From positions 72,319 through 136,318 of the forward strand of contig JANJTB010000039.1 of assembly GCA_024711295.1 (NCBI GenBank): DNA of 64,000 bases. The letters are read 5' to 3'. Made by a program: the position numbers and the translations under genes. Below the pieces are notes generated by a model. It had not been told where the DNA came from and searched no databases. It saw only the letters and a list, made by a program, of their open reading frames with translations. Position 1 is the first letter of the stretch. Every line of letters begins with the position of its first letter. Source of the stretch: a bacterium. GTDB lineage: Bacteria; Bacteroidota; Ignavibacteria; Kapaibacteriales; UBA2268. This document shows positions 17,404 to 26,042 of the stretch, piece by piece.

Positions 17404-17437
17404 AAACCCCGTAATTTATTTTAAAATTTCGGGGTTT
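17404..17437. terminator. Bidirectional terminator between convergent genes
   Basis: AAACCCCG / CGGGGTTT stem with an 18-base AT-rich loop. The A-run on one side and T-run on the other serve both the MFS gene and the minus-strand operon. Confidence 0.75.
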
Positions 17438-17443
17438 ATTATT

Positions 17444-18442
17444 TTAGAAATTGTGCTTCAACACAACTCTTCCAACTTGTTCACCGGAAAGAATTTTATC
17501 AATTTCGTGACTTAGCTCAGATAATTTAACTTCTTTGTATATATCATTTAGGATATCAATTTTCCAGTTATCAGATAACTGCTCCCAAAGATATTTTCTT
17601 AATGTCATGTCCTTTGATGCTGAATCAATACCAATCAGTTTGATTCCCCGCAGTAAAAATGGATAAACACTAGAACTGAAATAATCACCTGAAACATTAC
17701 CCAAAACGCAAATAACACCGTGCATTTTGACAGATTTTATAGCATTTTCAAGCGTAACTCCTCCTACATTGTCAACAACAGCAGACCATTTTGCTGATGT
17801 CATTGGCTTAGAAGAGCTTTGTTCCAGTTCTTTTCTATCAATAATTTCCTGTGCACCCAACTTATATAAAAATTCACTTTGCTCTTTTTTGCCAGTAGAG
17901 CAAACAACATCATAACCTAATTTTGACAGAATTGCTGTTGCAATCGAGCCAACTCCACCTGTAGCCCCTGTAACGAGAATTTTACCGGATTTTCGTTCAA
18001 TGTCGCTTTTAATAATTTCATAAACGCAAATTGCTGCAGTAAATCCTGCTGTGCCATAAATCATTGATTCAAGTAAAGTTAAATTCCTTGGTTTTGATAC
18101 TATCCACTCATCGGGGACGATAATATACTCTCCGAACCCTCCATTGGTATCCATTCCCAAATCGTAACCGGTAACAATTACTTCATCACCGACATTGAAT
18201 GAGGAAGAATCGGTAACTTCAATTATTCCTGCCGCGTCAATACCGGGAGTATGAGGGTAATGTCTTGTGATGCCTTTGTGACCACGTGCAGATAAGGCGT
18301 CTTTATAATTGAGAGAAGAATAATGTACTCTAACTAACGTATGATTATCCGGTATCTCTTCAATGGCTCTTTTCATTATTCTCTTTACAAACTTATTTTC
18401 TTCTACCTCTTCGGTAACTAAAGCCATAAATTCTTTGTTCAT
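17444..18442 (-). CDS. YhdH/AcuI-type NADPH-dependent quinone or acryloyl-CoA reductase
   Basis: A 332-residue MDR-superfamily oxidoreductase without the structural zinc site. The N-terminal GroES-like domain includes HYSSLNYKDALSARGHKGI, a YhdH/AcuI signature, and HTPGIDAAGIIE. The Rossmann domain has VTGATGGVGSIA near residue 152. Members reduce acryloyl-CoA to propionyl-CoA or small quinones using NADPH. It is the last gene of the minus-strand run and starts 9 bp after the MEMO-family stop. The exact substrate is unknown. Confidence 0.85.
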   Translation of the reverse strand: MNKEFMALVTEEVEENKFVKRIMKRAIEEIPDNHTLVRVHYSSLNYKDALSARGHKGITRHYPHTPGIDAAGIIEVTDSSSFNVGDEVIVTGYDLGMDTNGGFGEYIIVPDEWIVSKPRNLTLLESMIYGTAGFTAAICVYEIIKSDIERKSGKILVTGATGGVGSIATAILSKLGYDVVCSTGKKEQSEFLYKLGAQEIIDRKELEQSSSKPMTSAKWSAVVDNVGGVTLENAIKSVKMHGVICVLGNVSGDYFSSSVYPFLLRGIKLIGIDSASKDMTLRKYLWEQLSDNWKIDILNDIYKEVKLSELSHEIDKILSGEQVGRVVLKHNF

Positions 18443-18451
18443 AATTTATCC

Positions 18452-19672
18452 TTAATTTGAAAGTGAAACTGATGCAAATGATACAGCTGATTGTGTTTCG
18501 GGTTCATACCATTGATTATACTTTAATAGTTGTGTGTTTGTAAAATCACCAACTGACAAAAGACTATAAATTGGAGATGTTCCGCATATCTTGAATTTAT
18601 CACAGTCATCACTGATTTTCTTTATAAAGCTTACTTTGTCATTATTTAAAATGTAATCTATGAGCTCCATATCATGTACTTTCAACTCATCAATAATATT
18701 TAATGCATCAAAATCATCCCCAAATTTTTTCCCTACATGTGCAAAATCTACACTTGCAATGTAAAGAGGTTTTAAACCTGATTCACTAATAGCAACTTTA
18801 AATGATTGTACTAAATTGTAAAAATGGATATCGGATTCGGGAAGAGATTTGTTAACAATATTATTATAAAATGAGCCAACTAGTATCGGCAGTATTTTGA
18901 AATTTTTGTTTTTAAAAAAGTACTGTGATAATAATACTTGGAACTCTATAGAATGCTCATTTTTATGAGCAAATTCGTTGATATGAATATCATAACCTAA
19001 TTTATCTTGCCATAAATTAATAAATTCATTGTTGGTTTCTACCACACCGAGTGGGGTTGAATAATCTTTTCTGCTCAACATAAAATAATCTGATGATTCA
19101 TTATGAGCTGTTCCAAAAATGACAATCAAGTCAAAGTCCGTTTCTGCAACAGATTTGTAACCAGAGCAGTAAACGGGATGCGAGAAATCTTTAAGCGACA
19201 AATCTATATGAGGAACAATAATTGCACTGGCTTTAGAAGTGCTTAAAGGCTCGGTCGAACTTGAAAAAAGATCATCAAGAAAACTATTAAGTTTCTTAAT
19301 ATCTTTAGGGTAAGAATTACCTGCAAAAATGTATGGTCTGATAGGGTTTGACAGGTATTCACTCTGTATAAAATCTCTTCTTTGCAAATAATTTTGATTA
19401 TCAAGTAGAAAATTATTATCTAAAAATTCAATATTCTCAATAATCAGATTTATTGTTTCGTTATCAAATGAGCTTAGAATGGATTTCAAATCCGAAACTG
19501 TTGCATCAAACCTTAAGTTTTCTATAAAATGATAGAAATCGGAAGTTATCAGAACAGGTTCAGACCCTAAATTTAAATTATCCTGAAGTATCAGAAACTC
19601 AGTATTGTCTTCTTTGTAAACAGTTAATCTTAAGTCTTTTCTGAATTTAGGGATAATCGAGTCGCTTTTCAT
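18452..19672 (-). CDS. MEMO family protein (AmmeMemoRadiSam system protein B)
   Basis: A 406-residue protein with an N-terminal domain (about 1-105) typical of longer AmmeMemoRadiSam B proteins and a MEMO domain resembling extradiol dioxygenases. Putative metal-binding His residues are seen in IIVPHIDLSL, FGTAHNESSDY and the NEHSIEFQVLL segment. The usual partners, an AMMECR1 domain protein and a radical SAM enzyme, are not in this window. The function of the system is not firmly known; human MEMO1 binds redox metals. It overlaps the upstream 89-residue gene by 4 bp. Confidence 0.85.
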   Translation of the reverse strand: MKSDSIIPKFRKDLRLTVYKEDNTEFLILQDNLNLGSEPVLITSDFYHFIENLRFDATVSDLKSILSSFDNETINLIIENIEFLDNNFLLDNQNYLQRRDFIQSEYLSNPIRPYIFAGNSYPKDIKKLNSFLDDLFSSSTEPLSTSKASAIIVPHIDLSLKDFSHPVYCSGYKSVAETDFDLIVIFGTAHNESSDYFMLSRKDYSTPLGVVETNNEFINLWQDKLGYDIHINEFAHKNEHSIEFQVLLSQYFFKNKNFKILPILVGSFYNNIVNKSLPESDIHFYNLVQSFKVAISESGLKPLYIASVDFAHVGKKFGDDFDALNIIDELKVHDMELIDYILNNDKVSFIKKISDDCDKFKICGTSPIYSLLSVGDFTNTQLLKYNQWYEPETQSAVSFASVSLSN

Positions 19673-19938
19673 TGCTGGTTATTATCAATTTTGGAACTGT
19701 TTTCCATCAAATCTGCATATTTATTTTGTATATGTTGAATTACAAACATGAAAGCAATTCCTGAGACAACCAAAATAACTCCAACAGCTAAGAGCCACAC
19801 ATTATCAGTTACAGAATAAGCTATAAAAAAGAAAATTGCCCCAATAACTGAAGATCCGGTGGTTACAAGTATTGATTTTTTTAAGTTTTGCTGAATATTG
19901 AGTGGTTTACTCATATCCAAATCATTATATTTATTCAT
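19669..19938 (-). CDS. Small two-TM membrane protein
   Basis: An 89-residue protein with two TM helices (about 21-42 and 47-67) and short polar ends. No family is recognised. It overlaps the MEMO-family gene by four bases, which suggests translational coupling, and follows dapD by 19 bp. It could be a small membrane anchor or an unrelated passenger in the operon. Confidence 0.55.
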   Translation of the reverse strand: MNKYNDLDMSKPLNIQQNLKKSILVTTGSSVIGAIFFFIAYSVTDNVWLLAVGVILVVSGIAFMFVIQHIQNKYADLMENSSKIDNNQQ

Positions 19939-19957
19939 TTTAGAAAAAAACCTTACA

Positions 19958-20797
19958 TTATCTCAAATCAAAATTTAATGCTGTTCGGGCATCGGTTTTA
20001 TCATCCCGATACTTAACAATCAATGGAGAAGAAATTGAAAGACCGTTTTTCTGACCAAATTCAGTATTAATGGCTCGTGACCCTGGCACAAGAACAGCTC
20101 CCTCAGGTATTTCCAAAGGTTCACCGAAAACGGAAGTAATAATTTTGTCATTTACTAAATCATAAACTTTAGTTGATGCAGTGAGCACAACTCCTGATCC
20201 TAAAACAGCTCTGTTACGGACAAGTACACCCTCGTAAATACCGCAATTACCACCGACCATTACATTATCCTCAATAATTACAGGTCTTGCACCTGCAGGC
20301 TCCAATACTCCACCAACCTGTGCAGCTGCAGATATATGTACATTTTTCCCAATTTGAGCACAAGTTCCGACTAAAGCATGTGAATCAATCATTGTTCCGC
20401 TATCAATGTATGCACCTATGTTGATGTACATCGGCGGCATACAAATTACACCGGGAGCAAGATACGAACCTGAGCGAACAGAAGAACCACCGGGGACAAT
20501 TCTAACACCATCATCCGTAGAGAAGGACTTGGCGGGTAAAAGTTGCTTATCGAAATACTTAAACTGGCCCTCGGACATATCAACAACCGGGCTATTTCTA
20601 AAAATAAGTAAAATCCCCTTTTTTACCCACTGGTTAACTACCCAATTACCATTGCCATCAGGTTCGGCAGCACGAATTTTTCCACTGTTTAGTCCTGATA
20701 TGAACTGTTCAAGAAGATACTCAATCTGTGGTTGAGCGAACTCTACTTCTTTGTTAAACAATTTTTCTATTTGAACTATAAGGCTTTCGGTGTACAT
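19958..20797 (-). CDS. dapD: Tetrahydrodipicolinate N-succinyltransferase
   Basis: A 279-residue left-handed beta-helix acyltransferase of typical DapD size. The N-terminal helical domain and the hexapeptide repeats are clear ([39 protein letters not shown], then [18 protein letters not shown]). It transfers succinyl from succinyl-CoA to tetrahydrodipicolinate, making meso-diaminopimelate for peptidoglycan and lysine. The surrounding genes are not other lysine genes, so it appears to have been placed in a mixed housekeeping operon. Confidence 0.95.
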   Translation of the reverse strand: MYTESLIVQIEKLFNKEVEFAQPQIEYLLEQFISGLNSGKIRAAEPDGNGNWVVNQWVKKGILLIFRNSPVVDMSEGQFKYFDKQLLPAKSFSTDDGVRIVPGGSSVRSGSYLAPGVICMPPMYINIGAYIDSGTMIDSHALVGTCAQIGKNVHISAAAQVGGVLEPAGARPVIIEDNVMVGGNCGIYEGVLVRNRAVLGSGVVLTASTKVYDLVNDKIITSVFGEPLEIPEGAVLVPGSRAINTEFGQKNGLSISSPLIVKYRDDKTDARTALNFDLR

Positions 20798-20815
20798 ATT
20801 CTTTCTGTTATTTGG

Positions 20816-21472
20816 TTATGAAAATGATGATTGAGAATAGTTTGAAACAACTCTATTCTTATTCCTTCTGTAAGCACGAGCGAAGTAAATTATTACTGCA
20901 GCAATTATTAGTATTGTAAACAGCTTACCCCAATCGAATGATGGGGGATAGACATCTATTGATCCGTCACCCTTTTCAACATAAACAGGTCTTGAATAAA
21001 GCATTGATGGTGCCATCATCCACCAGGCCATATTACCCATCATGTAGCCTGTCATTAAAGAACTCGAAAAACCACCATAATGATGAACATTATAATTAAC
21101 AGGTGATCCTGCTGCATTTGTACCGGACATAGGTTGAACTTTACGTGGTACACCATATTTTGCCTGTGCTTGTTGCGAGCTCATTCTTTTACCTCCAAAG
21201 CTTGGAGTTCTTTGGGGATTTGATGGTCTAGTAGCCGTTCTTGCTGTACTTCGTGTTGTGCTTCTTGGACGTGATATTCCACGACTACGTCCAAAACTCC
21301 CTCCACCTCTTCTTGCAGAAATTAACTTGTCTAAGCTAAAATTACCTTTAATAATCTTTTCAAATTTATCAGCTATATTCAGGTTTACAAAAGTTGCCTG
21401 TGACATCAATTCCTGCTGGGTTGAGCACATGAAAATACTGATTAATGCAAATACAAATATTGTTTTTCTCAT
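20816..21472 (-). CDS. Exported Gly/Arg/Ser-rich membrane protein of unknown function
   Basis: A 218-residue protein with an N-terminal signal-like segment (4-20), a basic Gly/Ser/Arg/Thr-rich stretch at about 53-95 (GGGSFGRSRG and TTRSTARTATR), a Gly/Met/Trp-rich hydrophobic block (MTGYMMGNMAWWMMAPS, about 137-153) and a C-terminal TM helix (about 184-202) with basic tail. The layout suggests an envelope protein with a flexible linker. No known domain is recognised. It overlaps the upstream gene by 4 bp, so the pair is likely coupled. Confidence 0.6.
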   Translation of the reverse strand: MRKTIFVFALISIFMCSTQQELMSQATFVNLNIADKFEKIIKGNFSLDKLISARRGGGSFGRSRGISRPRSTTRSTARTATRPSNPQRTPSFGGKRMSSQQAQAKYGVPRKVQPMSGTNAAGSPVNYNVHHYGGFSSSLMTGYMMGNMAWWMMAPSMLYSRPVYVEKGDGSIDVYPPSFDWGKLFTILIIAAVIIYFARAYRRNKNRVVSNYSQSSFS

Positions 21473-21948
21473 AAAAATATATCCTCGGTTTCTAATGAAT
21501 CATCTTCGTTTCTAAACGTAATTTCTGACTTAAATGTTTCATTTATTAAATTATATTGTTTTTTCTTAAAGATTGAGCTGATACCATCTTTGTTCTTATC
21601 AACCTTGATATGCAAATATAAACTCACAACACCGTCAAGTGGTTCCTCATTCAGAAATAGAGTCGAACTTTCTACATCACCATCGCTTTCGATTGTAAGT
21701 AGTTGCAGTAATTGAGCTTCCTCTTCTGAGAATGAGGCTGGAACAGTTCTGACGTTTGTTAATGTATCAGTAAAAATTTGTTTAGTGTATAGTTTCTTGT
21801 CACTACCTTCGTATTGAATAACACAATCAAATAGGCCTTCTTCATCAATATTAACCAATAATTCCTTTATGCCTGATATTTGACTGCCATTATAATAAAC
21901 TGCAGTTTTTTCGAGCATTCCATTGCTTTCAATAGATAATGTCGGCAT
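21469..21948 (-). CDS. Unknown protein with an internal duplication
   Basis: A 159-residue acidic protein made of two similar halves. Residues 4-40 (LSIESNGMLEKTAVYYNGSQISGIKEL...) and about 89-125 (LTIESDGDVESSTLFLNEEPLDGVVSL...) align in pattern, each forming probable beta strands followed by a turn. No signal peptide, membrane segment or catalytic motif is visible. It begins one base after the peptide deformylase stop and overlaps the next gene by 4 bp. This is a tight operon position, but the function is unknown. Confidence 0.65.
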   Translation of the reverse strand: MPTLSIESNGMLEKTAVYYNGSQISGIKELLVNIDEEGLFDCVIQYEGSDKKLYTKQIFTDTLTNVRTVPASFSEEEAQLLQLLTIESDGDVESSTLFLNEEPLDGVVSLYLHIKVDKNKDGISSIFKKKQYNLINETFKSEITFRNEDDSLETEDIFL

Positions 21949-21949
21949 T

Positions 21950-22534
21950 TTATTCTCCTAAATATTCTGAACCTGTAAGTTTACCATCGGGTTGAATCAT
22001 TGGGTATTGTGGAATGATCGCCCCCTTTCTAATTCTGTTTAATTTGTTTTTTGATAAAGTTCGTCGCATAGGTGATAGCCTCTCATAAATCAGAATTCCA
22101 TCTAAATGATCAAATTCGTGCTGAAATACTCTCGCTAAAAAACCATCAAGATCAACTTTATGTTCTTTTTCTTTTAAATCGTAGTATTTAATACTAATTT
22201 CTTTTGGTCTTTTGACTTTTTCATAAAATTCCGGAATACTCAAACATCCTTCAGTGTCCTCTTCAATATCATCCGAAAATTTTATAATTTCAGGATTTAT
22301 GAATACCATAGGTGCAGAGTTGGGATTGTCAGATCCAACACTCAAATCAACAATAAAAAGCGATTTGTCAGCTCCTACTTGATTTGCTGCAAGCCCTACT
22401 CCATTCGAAATGTTGTAAAGTGTGTCAAACATATTGTTAACAAGTGAGTTAACGCTGTCGTCAATATTTTGAACGTGATTTGTCTTTTGTTTCAAAACCG
22501 GATGAAAACAATTATATACAGGAATTACTGCCAT
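21950..22534 (-). CDS. def: Peptide deformylase
   Basis: A 194-residue enzyme with all three PDF motifs: GVGLAANQVG (45-54), EGCLS (96-100, zinc ligand Cys98) and QHEFDH (138-143, zinc ligands His139 and His143 and catalytic Glu140). It removes the formyl group from the N-terminal methionine of new proteins at the ribosome exit. It follows the FAA-hydrolase gene by 34 bp. The length and motifs fit type I deformylases. Confidence 0.95.
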   Translation of the reverse strand: MAVIPVYNCFHPVLKQKTNHVQNIDDSVNSLVNNMFDTLYNISNGVGLAANQVGADKSLFIVDLSVGSDNPNSAPMVFINPEIIKFSDDIEEDTEGCLSIPEFYEKVKRPKEISIKYYDLKEKEHKVDLDGFLARVFQHEFDHLDGILIYERLSPMRRTLSKNKLNRIRKGAIIPQYPMIQPDGKLTGSEYLGE

Positions 22535-22568
22535 TTTTAATAATTTAGAATCAATTTTTAAAAATATA

Positions 22569-23588
22569 TTATTTGATAGGTTTCTTTTTATCTAATATTG
22601 AAATTGAGTTATCTGATAATTTGATTTTATTCGTCAAACTGCCCAATTTCTCAATTTTAAGCTCAATTTCATCACCATCTGTTAGCCAAACAGGAATGAA
22701 TGTTTCGCCTCTTTCTTTAGCTTCGCGATTCCAGGTGCCATTCAGTTCAAGATAACAACCGGTGCCAACTGTTCCTGACCCGATTACATCACCTGCAAAA
22801 AGCTGGACACCATAAGAAGCTCTTTCAATAATTTCGGCAAATGTCCAATCCATATCAGCAGTATTACCTTCAGAAACTAACTTACCATTGTGATAGGCTT
22901 CCATCTTAAGATTGAATTTATTACCAAAAGGGGTTTCTATCTTAACATCTTCCAATTCATCGGGAGTTACCAACCAGGGACCTAATGTTGTAGCGAAATC
23001 TTTACCTTTTGCGGGACCTAAATTCAGTAACATCTCTTCCATTTGCAAAGTTCTTGCAGAAAGATCGTTCATTATTGTATAACCTGCAATATAATCATCT
23101 GCTTCGCCGGAGGTTATGTTCTTTCCGTCTTTTGCAATAACTACTGCCCACTCTAACTCAAAATCTAATTTATTTAAATGGTCATTCTCAACAATGACTT
23201 CACCTTCACCAAATACAGCATTATGGTTGGTAAAGTAAAATATTGGATAAGAATCGAATTCCGGTATCATGTCAACTCCTCTATTGCGTCTTGCCGCTGC
23301 TACATGCTGCCTGAAGGCATAACCATCTCTCATTGAAGGTGGATTTGGTACCGGAGAATCAAATTTGACAAAATCAGCTGTCCTGAAATTTTCAGAGTTG
23401 GATATTCTTTCCTGTAGTGATTTAGCCAACAAATAGTTCTTATTCCAATCTTTTAGAAAGTCTTTCATATTGTCAGGAAGTTGAATGTCTGCTTGCTTAG
23501 AGCAATCGGACATATCATAAACGAAATTATTTATCAATATACCAAGTTTCTGTAGATTTTGTTTATTTAAATAAGTTACTAATTTCAT
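22569..23588 (-). CDS. Fumarylacetoacetate hydrolase family protein
   Basis: A 339-residue protein with the FAH beta-roll pattern: FDSPVPNPPSMRDGYAFRQHV, LDFELEWAVVIAKDGKNI with the acidic metal ligands, YTIMNDLSARTLQ, and the GDVIGSGTVGTGC turn near the end. Members hydrolyse or hydrate beta-diketo acids; this longer type is often annotated as fumarylacetoacetase, acting in aromatic amino acid breakdown. No neighbouring tyrosine-degradation gene is visible, so the substrate is open. It appears to lead the minus-strand run that ends at the reductase gene. Confidence 0.85.
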   Translation of the reverse strand: MKLVTYLNKQNLQKLGILINNFVYDMSDCSKQADIQLPDNMKDFLKDWNKNYLLAKSLQERISNSENFRTADFVKFDSPVPNPPSMRDGYAFRQHVAAARRNRGVDMIPEFDSYPIFYFTNHNAVFGEGEVIVENDHLNKLDFELEWAVVIAKDGKNITSGEADDYIAGYTIMNDLSARTLQMEEMLLNLGPAKGKDFATTLGPWLVTPDELEDVKIETPFGNKFNLKMEAYHNGKLVSEGNTADMDWTFAEIIERASYGVQLFAGDVIGSGTVGTGCYLELNGTWNREAKERGETFIPVWLTDGDEIELKIEKLGSLTNKIKLSDNSISILDKKKPIK

Positions 23589-23689
23589 ACACTCAAAAAA
23601 ATAATGAAAATATCAAAAAAAATTTAATGACGTATAATATCGAAAATATGTGGATATCAGAACTATTATCTTAAGGTTTTTATGAATTA

Positions 23690-24310
23690 TTAATTAGACC
23701 TTACTGTAAACAATATTATTACCGTTAGTATTGCAGTTGATACAAGAATAGCCGGTTCAACAATCTGTTTGAAAAAACTTTTTTCTTTTGTTGGAATAGA
23801 AGCCCTTGTATAAGGAAGATTTTTGCTTTCAATTAATTCAATATCGTTAATGTAAATAGTATCATGGAAACTAATCTGATGATTTTTGAATCCATTTTTG
23901 CTAATCAGATTGCTTTTTGAATAAATATCCAAAAAGATTGACCTTTTTAATGAATCAGGTGAATCATCAATCAAAGAATATTTAACTTCATACCTTAAAA
24001 CTTTGATTTTTAAAAAATTGCTATCATTTTTAATTTCAGAATGGATGTTTAACTCAATGAACTTGTTTGATGTATTGCGTAATATCAAACCGGAGTTGCT
24101 AGTATCCTCAATCTCAAGTTTGATTCCATTTACATTATCGAGATTCAATGATGTAAATAAAGAGTCCGCAAATTTTTCGGAAAGTTCATTCATTATTGAA
24201 TAATTTGTTTTATATTCACCCGCACTTAACTCCATGAATGAAATTGCTATAGTACTAATTACAAATACAATTTTAATCACTAAATGTTTAAGAGCAAAAT
24301 TCTTCTGCAT
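23690..24310 (-). CDS. Unknown exported protein with C-terminal TM helix
   Basis: A 206-residue protein with an N-terminal signal-like helix (about 9-28) and a C-terminal TM helix (about 185-202). The part in between is probably periplasmic and beta-rich (ELNIHSEIKNDSNFLKIKVLRYEVKYSLI). No family is recognised. It begins one base after the stop of the neighbouring two-TM gene, within the murG operon. Confidence 0.55.
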   Translation of the reverse strand: MQKNFALKHLVIKIVFVISTIAISFMELSAGEYKTNYSIMNELSEKFADSLFTSLNLDNVNGIKLEIEDTSNSGLILRNTSNKFIELNIHSEIKNDSNFLKIKVLRYEVKYSLIDDSPDSLKRSIFLDIYSKSNLISKNGFKNHQISFHDTIYINDIELIESKNLPYTRASIPTKEKSFFKQIVEPAILVSTAILTVIILFTVRSN

Positions 24311-24311
24311 A

Positions 24312-24791
24312 TCAATTATTCTTTATTTTTTTGGAAATATTGATAAGTAGCTTTACTAAATGTTCTTCGTTTTCGAAAGCTGAAGGTCGTACTCTGACAT
24401 ACAATTTACGATTTGGAAGTTTGATTTTGACAATTCCATATTTTCGTCTGCTATGGAATATTCGTTCTCTCGAAAACTTAATTTCAATTATTTCATTTGA
24501 AAAATATTTCTTTTGTTTGAATCTACTTTTGAATATTATATAATTATTGCTGATAATGATAGCACGTTTACGGGACAATTTGTAAAGAAGTGATATCGAA
24601 GTGCTTAGAATAATTAAAATAAGAAGTATGACAACAGGGTTGGTCGAATTTATTGCAAATGTTCCTTCTTCAATTGTTCCAAAGACCAACATATAAAAAA
24701 TTAAAACGATTGAATATACGGCAATCGAACGCCAATAAAATTCTAAATTTTGACGAAATTCAAAACTATCATTCATTACTTCCTCACTCAT
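24312..24791 (-). CDS. PH-like two-TM membrane protein
   Basis: A 159-residue protein with two TM segments (about 21-40 and 50-66) and a soluble C-terminal domain of short beta strands (IIISNNYIIFKSRFKQKKYFSNEIIEIKF, then RKYGIVKIKLPNRKLYVRVRP). The layout resembles small bacterial PH-like membrane proteins such as the one at 58-564, but sequence identity is low. The start overlaps the end of murG by 8 bp. The function is unknown. Confidence 0.55.
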   Translation of the reverse strand: MSEEVMNDSFEFRQNLEFYWRSIAVYSIVLIFYMLVFGTIEEGTFAINSTNPVVILLILIILSTSISLLYKLSRKRAIIISNNYIIFKSRFKQKKYFSNEIIEIKFSRERIFHSRRKYGIVKIKLPNRKLYVRVRPSAFENEEHLVKLLINISKKIKNN

Positions 24792-25872
24792 AATAACCTA
24801 AATCTTTGAGTATTGATTCTGCAATATTTTGAGCTGCATCCGGAAATGCCAGCTTCTTTGCATTTTCAGACATTTTAGACAACTTTTCTTTACTGCTCAT
24901 TTGTTCAGTAACGATCTTAAGCAAGTTTGAATGTATATCCTTATCCTCGACAACAATAGCAGCACCAACCTCTTGCAGAAGAAGGGCATTACGCAATTGT
25001 TCGTTGTTTGAAGCCGAAGGATATGGTATTAATACTGACGGTTTCCCGCAGAGAGTAAGCTCAGAAACAGTCGAAGCACCTGATCTGCAAATAACTAAAT
25101 CAGCTGCTGCATAGAACTTTTCTATATCATCAATATAAGTGTAAACCTTTAATCCATTTTCAGATACTGCTTTAATTTGGGTTTTTGTACCGGTCTGCCA
25201 AGCAATTTGATAACCGTGTTCCAAAAGCTTTGGGTAATTATTAATTACAAAATTATTGATTGAATCTGCACCTAAAGATCCACCAAATACAAAAATTAAA
25301 GGTTTTGCTGTGTCAAAACCAAGTTCAGACTTTGCTAAAGCTTTGTCATAATTACTTTTAAAGGAGCTTCTTATTGGATTTCCAGTAAGAATAATTTTAT
25401 TCTTTAATTTTTCTGGGAAATAGTTCTTGCTTTCATCGAAAGAGGTAAACACTGATTTAGATTTTGCGGTCAGGAATGATATAGCTTTACCCGGATTAAC
25501 ATTTGATTCCATCAGGTAAAGTGGCTTTTTTGTGCTGACAGCAGCCAATCCAGGTGGGAGACTTATATAAGCTCCGGCAACTATGACTGCCTGACAATTA
25601 TTTTGATGAATGAATTTTACAAGTTTCTTTTTGGCAATAAATAACTTAACAATACTTTTTATTGAGTTCGGGTTTGGCTTCAAGGAAACAGGTAAAATAT
25701 CCAAAGGTAAAAAATCGAAACCGTACAATGTGACTTTGCTTCCCTCGATTTTGTCTTCTCTACCTGCAAATGTTATTCTAAATTTGTTATTAATTTTCTT
25801 CAAAGCTTCTGCTACTGCTATAGCAGGATAAAGATGACCACCTGTTCCGCCGGCACCAAAAAGAAAATGCAT
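24784..25872 (-). CDS. murG: UDP-GlcNAc:undecaprenyl-PP-MurNAc-pentapeptide GlcNAc transferase
   Basis: A 362-residue GT28 enzyme that makes lipid II at the cytoplasmic face of the inner membrane. The N-terminal glycine-rich loop GAGGTGGHLYPA (6-17) binds the lipid acceptor diphosphate. A second GNPIR and FGGSLGADSIN motif and the ICRSGASTVSEL donor-site motif are present. ATG 25872 is chosen because it places the conserved loop at the usual distance; a TTG four codons upstream is possible. It is isolated from the other mur genes; murC is 11 kb away on the other strand. Confidence 0.93.
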   Translation of the reverse strand: MHFLFGAGGTGGHLYPAIAVAEALKKINNKFRITFAGREDKIEGSKVTLYGFDFLPLDILPVSLKPNPNSIKSIVKLFIAKKKLVKFIHQNNCQAVIVAGAYISLPPGLAAVSTKKPLYLMESNVNPGKAISFLTAKSKSVFTSFDESKNYFPEKLKNKIILTGNPIRSSFKSNYDKALAKSELGFDTAKPLIFVFGGSLGADSINNFVINNYPKLLEHGYQIAWQTGTKTQIKAVSENGLKVYTYIDDIEKFYAAADLVICRSGASTVSELTLCGKPSVLIPYPSASNNEQLRNALLLQEVGAAIVVEDKDIHSNLLKIVTEQMSSKEKLSKMSENAKKLAFPDAAQNIAESILKDLGYYE

Positions 25873-25927
25873 TTTTGTAATCAAAAAGTTAAAAAAAAAT
25901 TGAATTATAATCGTCTAAACTTGATTA

Positions 25928-25935
25928 CAAATATA
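25928..25935 (-). promoter_or_regulatory. Candidate -7 box (TATATTTG) for the murG operon
   Basis: Minus-strand TAnnTTTG match 55 bp upstream of the murG ATG, in the divergent region shared with the DUF2723 gene. Confidence 0.4.
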
Positions 25936-25952
25936 AATATAAAAATTCAAAA

Positions 25953-25987
25953 TTACTTTAATATATGATAAAATATTGTTACTTTAA
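25953..25987. repeat. Direct repeat TTACTTTAA x2 in the murG-DUF2723 divergent region
   Basis: Two exact 9-base copies (25953-25961 and 25979-25987) with a 26-base period. They may be chance in AT-rich DNA or paired regulator sites. Confidence 0.25.
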
Positions 25988-26042
25988 AAATTTAATTCTA
26001 ACCAAAACGAAAAAATATTTTTAATATAAAAACGGAAATTCT

